A stretch of 21,426 nucleotides of DNA, taken from positions 1 through 21,426 of the forward strand of contig JALLOP010000014.1 in assembly GCA_027718005.1 (NCBI GenBank). Direction: 5' to 3'. This document shows positions 20,794 through 21,426 of the stretch, one piece after another. Position 1 is the stretch's first letter; every line of letters starts with the position of its first letter. The translations under genes were made by a program, and so were the position numbers. Source of the stretch: Patescibacteria group bacterium AH-259-L07 (GTDB taxonomy: Bacteria > Patescibacteriota > Patescibacteriia > UBA2591 > UBA6264). The notes under the pieces are model-generated. The model did not search any database. It was not told where the DNA came from and saw nothing but the letters and a program-made list of their open reading frames with translations.

Positions 20794-21426
20794 TTATTTA
20801 ATTGAACTCCAATAATTATTTTTTAATATTGAGATTACTTTACCTTTTAATTCCATTTCATCAGTAAAGGGGGTAAGGTCATATTTTGGATTTTCCGGCT
20901 TAAGATAAATGTATGGGGGCTTATCTTCTGAAATAAAACGTTTAACAGTAGACTCGCCATCCATTTGAACCAGAACGATATCTCCAGAAATAAATTCTTT
21001 TTGATTTTTTACTAAAACAATATCCCCATCTTCAATGCCCGCATTAATCATTGAGTCTCCAGAAATTTTAAGTAGAAAAACATTATCTTGAAGTTGTGCC
21101 ACATCAGAAGAAAGAGATCGCCACTCCCCTGATATTTCTATTGTTTCTAATGGAACGCCAGCACTTGTCGCGCCAAGAAAGGCAACAAGGCGTGGCTTCC
21201 CTAAAATTTTATATCCTAATGGCAGAATAACTATACTTCGAGCGATACCTTCGTTGCGTTTAATAATCTTTTTTTCTTCGAGTTTATTCAAGAGATCAAC
21301 CACTGATTGATTAGAAGAAACTCCTAAGCTTTCCCGCATTTCTTCAAATGTGGGAGGATAGCCAGTATCTTTAATATACTGATAAATAATAGATAAGAGC
21401 TCTTTTTGTCTTTTGGTAATTTCATT
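20794..21426 (-). CDS. lexA: LexA-like repressor, S24 peptidase (5' end outside window)
   Basis: The frame is open to the right edge, giving 210 residues without the start codon. Numbers count from the first codon in the window. An N-terminal winged helix reads ITKRQKELLSIIYQYIKDTG, YPPTFEEMRESLGVSS, the standard LexA opening, so only a few residues are missing. The S24 peptidase part has the self-cleavage site Ala89-Gly90 (TSAGVP), catalytic Ser125 in SGDSM and Lys162 in STVKRF. LexA represses SOS genes and cuts itself when RecA filaments form on damaged DNA. The promoter and any SOS box would be outside the window, so autoregulation cannot be checked. A phage CI-like repressor is the alternative, but the N-terminus favours LexA. 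Confidence 0.85.
   Translation of the reverse strand, partial: NEITKRQKELLSIIYQYIKDTGYPPTFEEMRESLGVSSNQSVVDLLNKLEEKKIIKRNEGIARSIVILPLGYKILGKPRLVAFLGATSAGVPLETIEISGEWRSLSSDVAQLQDNVFLLKISGDSMINAGIEDGDIVLVKNQKEFISGDIVLVQMDGESTVKRFISEDKPPYIYLKPENPKYDLTPFTDEMELKGKVISILKNNYWSSIK

Overview
The window reads as a stretch of chromosome from a low-GC bacterium, most likely a member of the Candidate Phyla Radiation (Patescibacteria, Parcubacteria-like). This is inferred from gene content: a two-subunit transketolase, cell-surface proteins with poly-Gly/Pro linkers and thrombospondin-like Cys repeats, small exported proteins, and many palindromic repeats between genes. TAA, TAG and TGA all act as stops, so the standard bacterial code applies. 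Almost everything after base 2400 is on the minus strand.

Bases 1-2400: a broken exported protein runs off the left edge. A large palindromic element follows, then a plus-strand pair: a DoxX-like membrane protein fused to four thrombospondin-like repeats, and a small single-pass membrane protein. A bidirectional terminator at 2351-2382 separates these from the minus-strand genes. Bases 2410-5520: a GH13 alpha-glucosidase, then an IS200/IS605-type element carrying only tnpB, with recognisable ends and a likely omega RNA. Bases 5604-5960 are a mosaic of palindromes without genes.

Bases 5928-10053: a sugar-metabolism operon read leftward from a near-consensus promoter: transketolase N-terminal subunit, C-terminal subunit, a 51-residue four-cysteine protein, a PfkB-family kinase and a D-2-hydroxyacid dehydrogenase. 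A MerE-like membrane protein lies upstream of the promoter. Bases 10320-11030 hold no clear gene apart from a DUF3800 remnant, but many hairpins.

Bases 11092-19151: a TPR protein, a DUF2130 coiled-coil protein, RarA, a small conserved protein, an AlbA_2/Schlafen-type regulator, a HEPN-like protein and a frameshifted aldehyde dehydrogenase. A roughly 40-bp repeat recurs at the junctions between these genes. Bases 19166-21426 are a decayed mobile/defence patch: scraps of a DNA methyltransferase and a PLD-type protein joined by a deletion scar, a BRO-type protein, a truncated D12-class methylase, and a LexA-like repressor running off the right edge.

The most unusual content is two repeat systems. 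One is a family of nested palindromes able to fold as a long stem carrying inner hairpins. One copy lies in frame inside tnpB, and two supply the C-termini of neighbouring proteins. The other is the AT-rich junction repeat between 13.7 and 19.2 kb.
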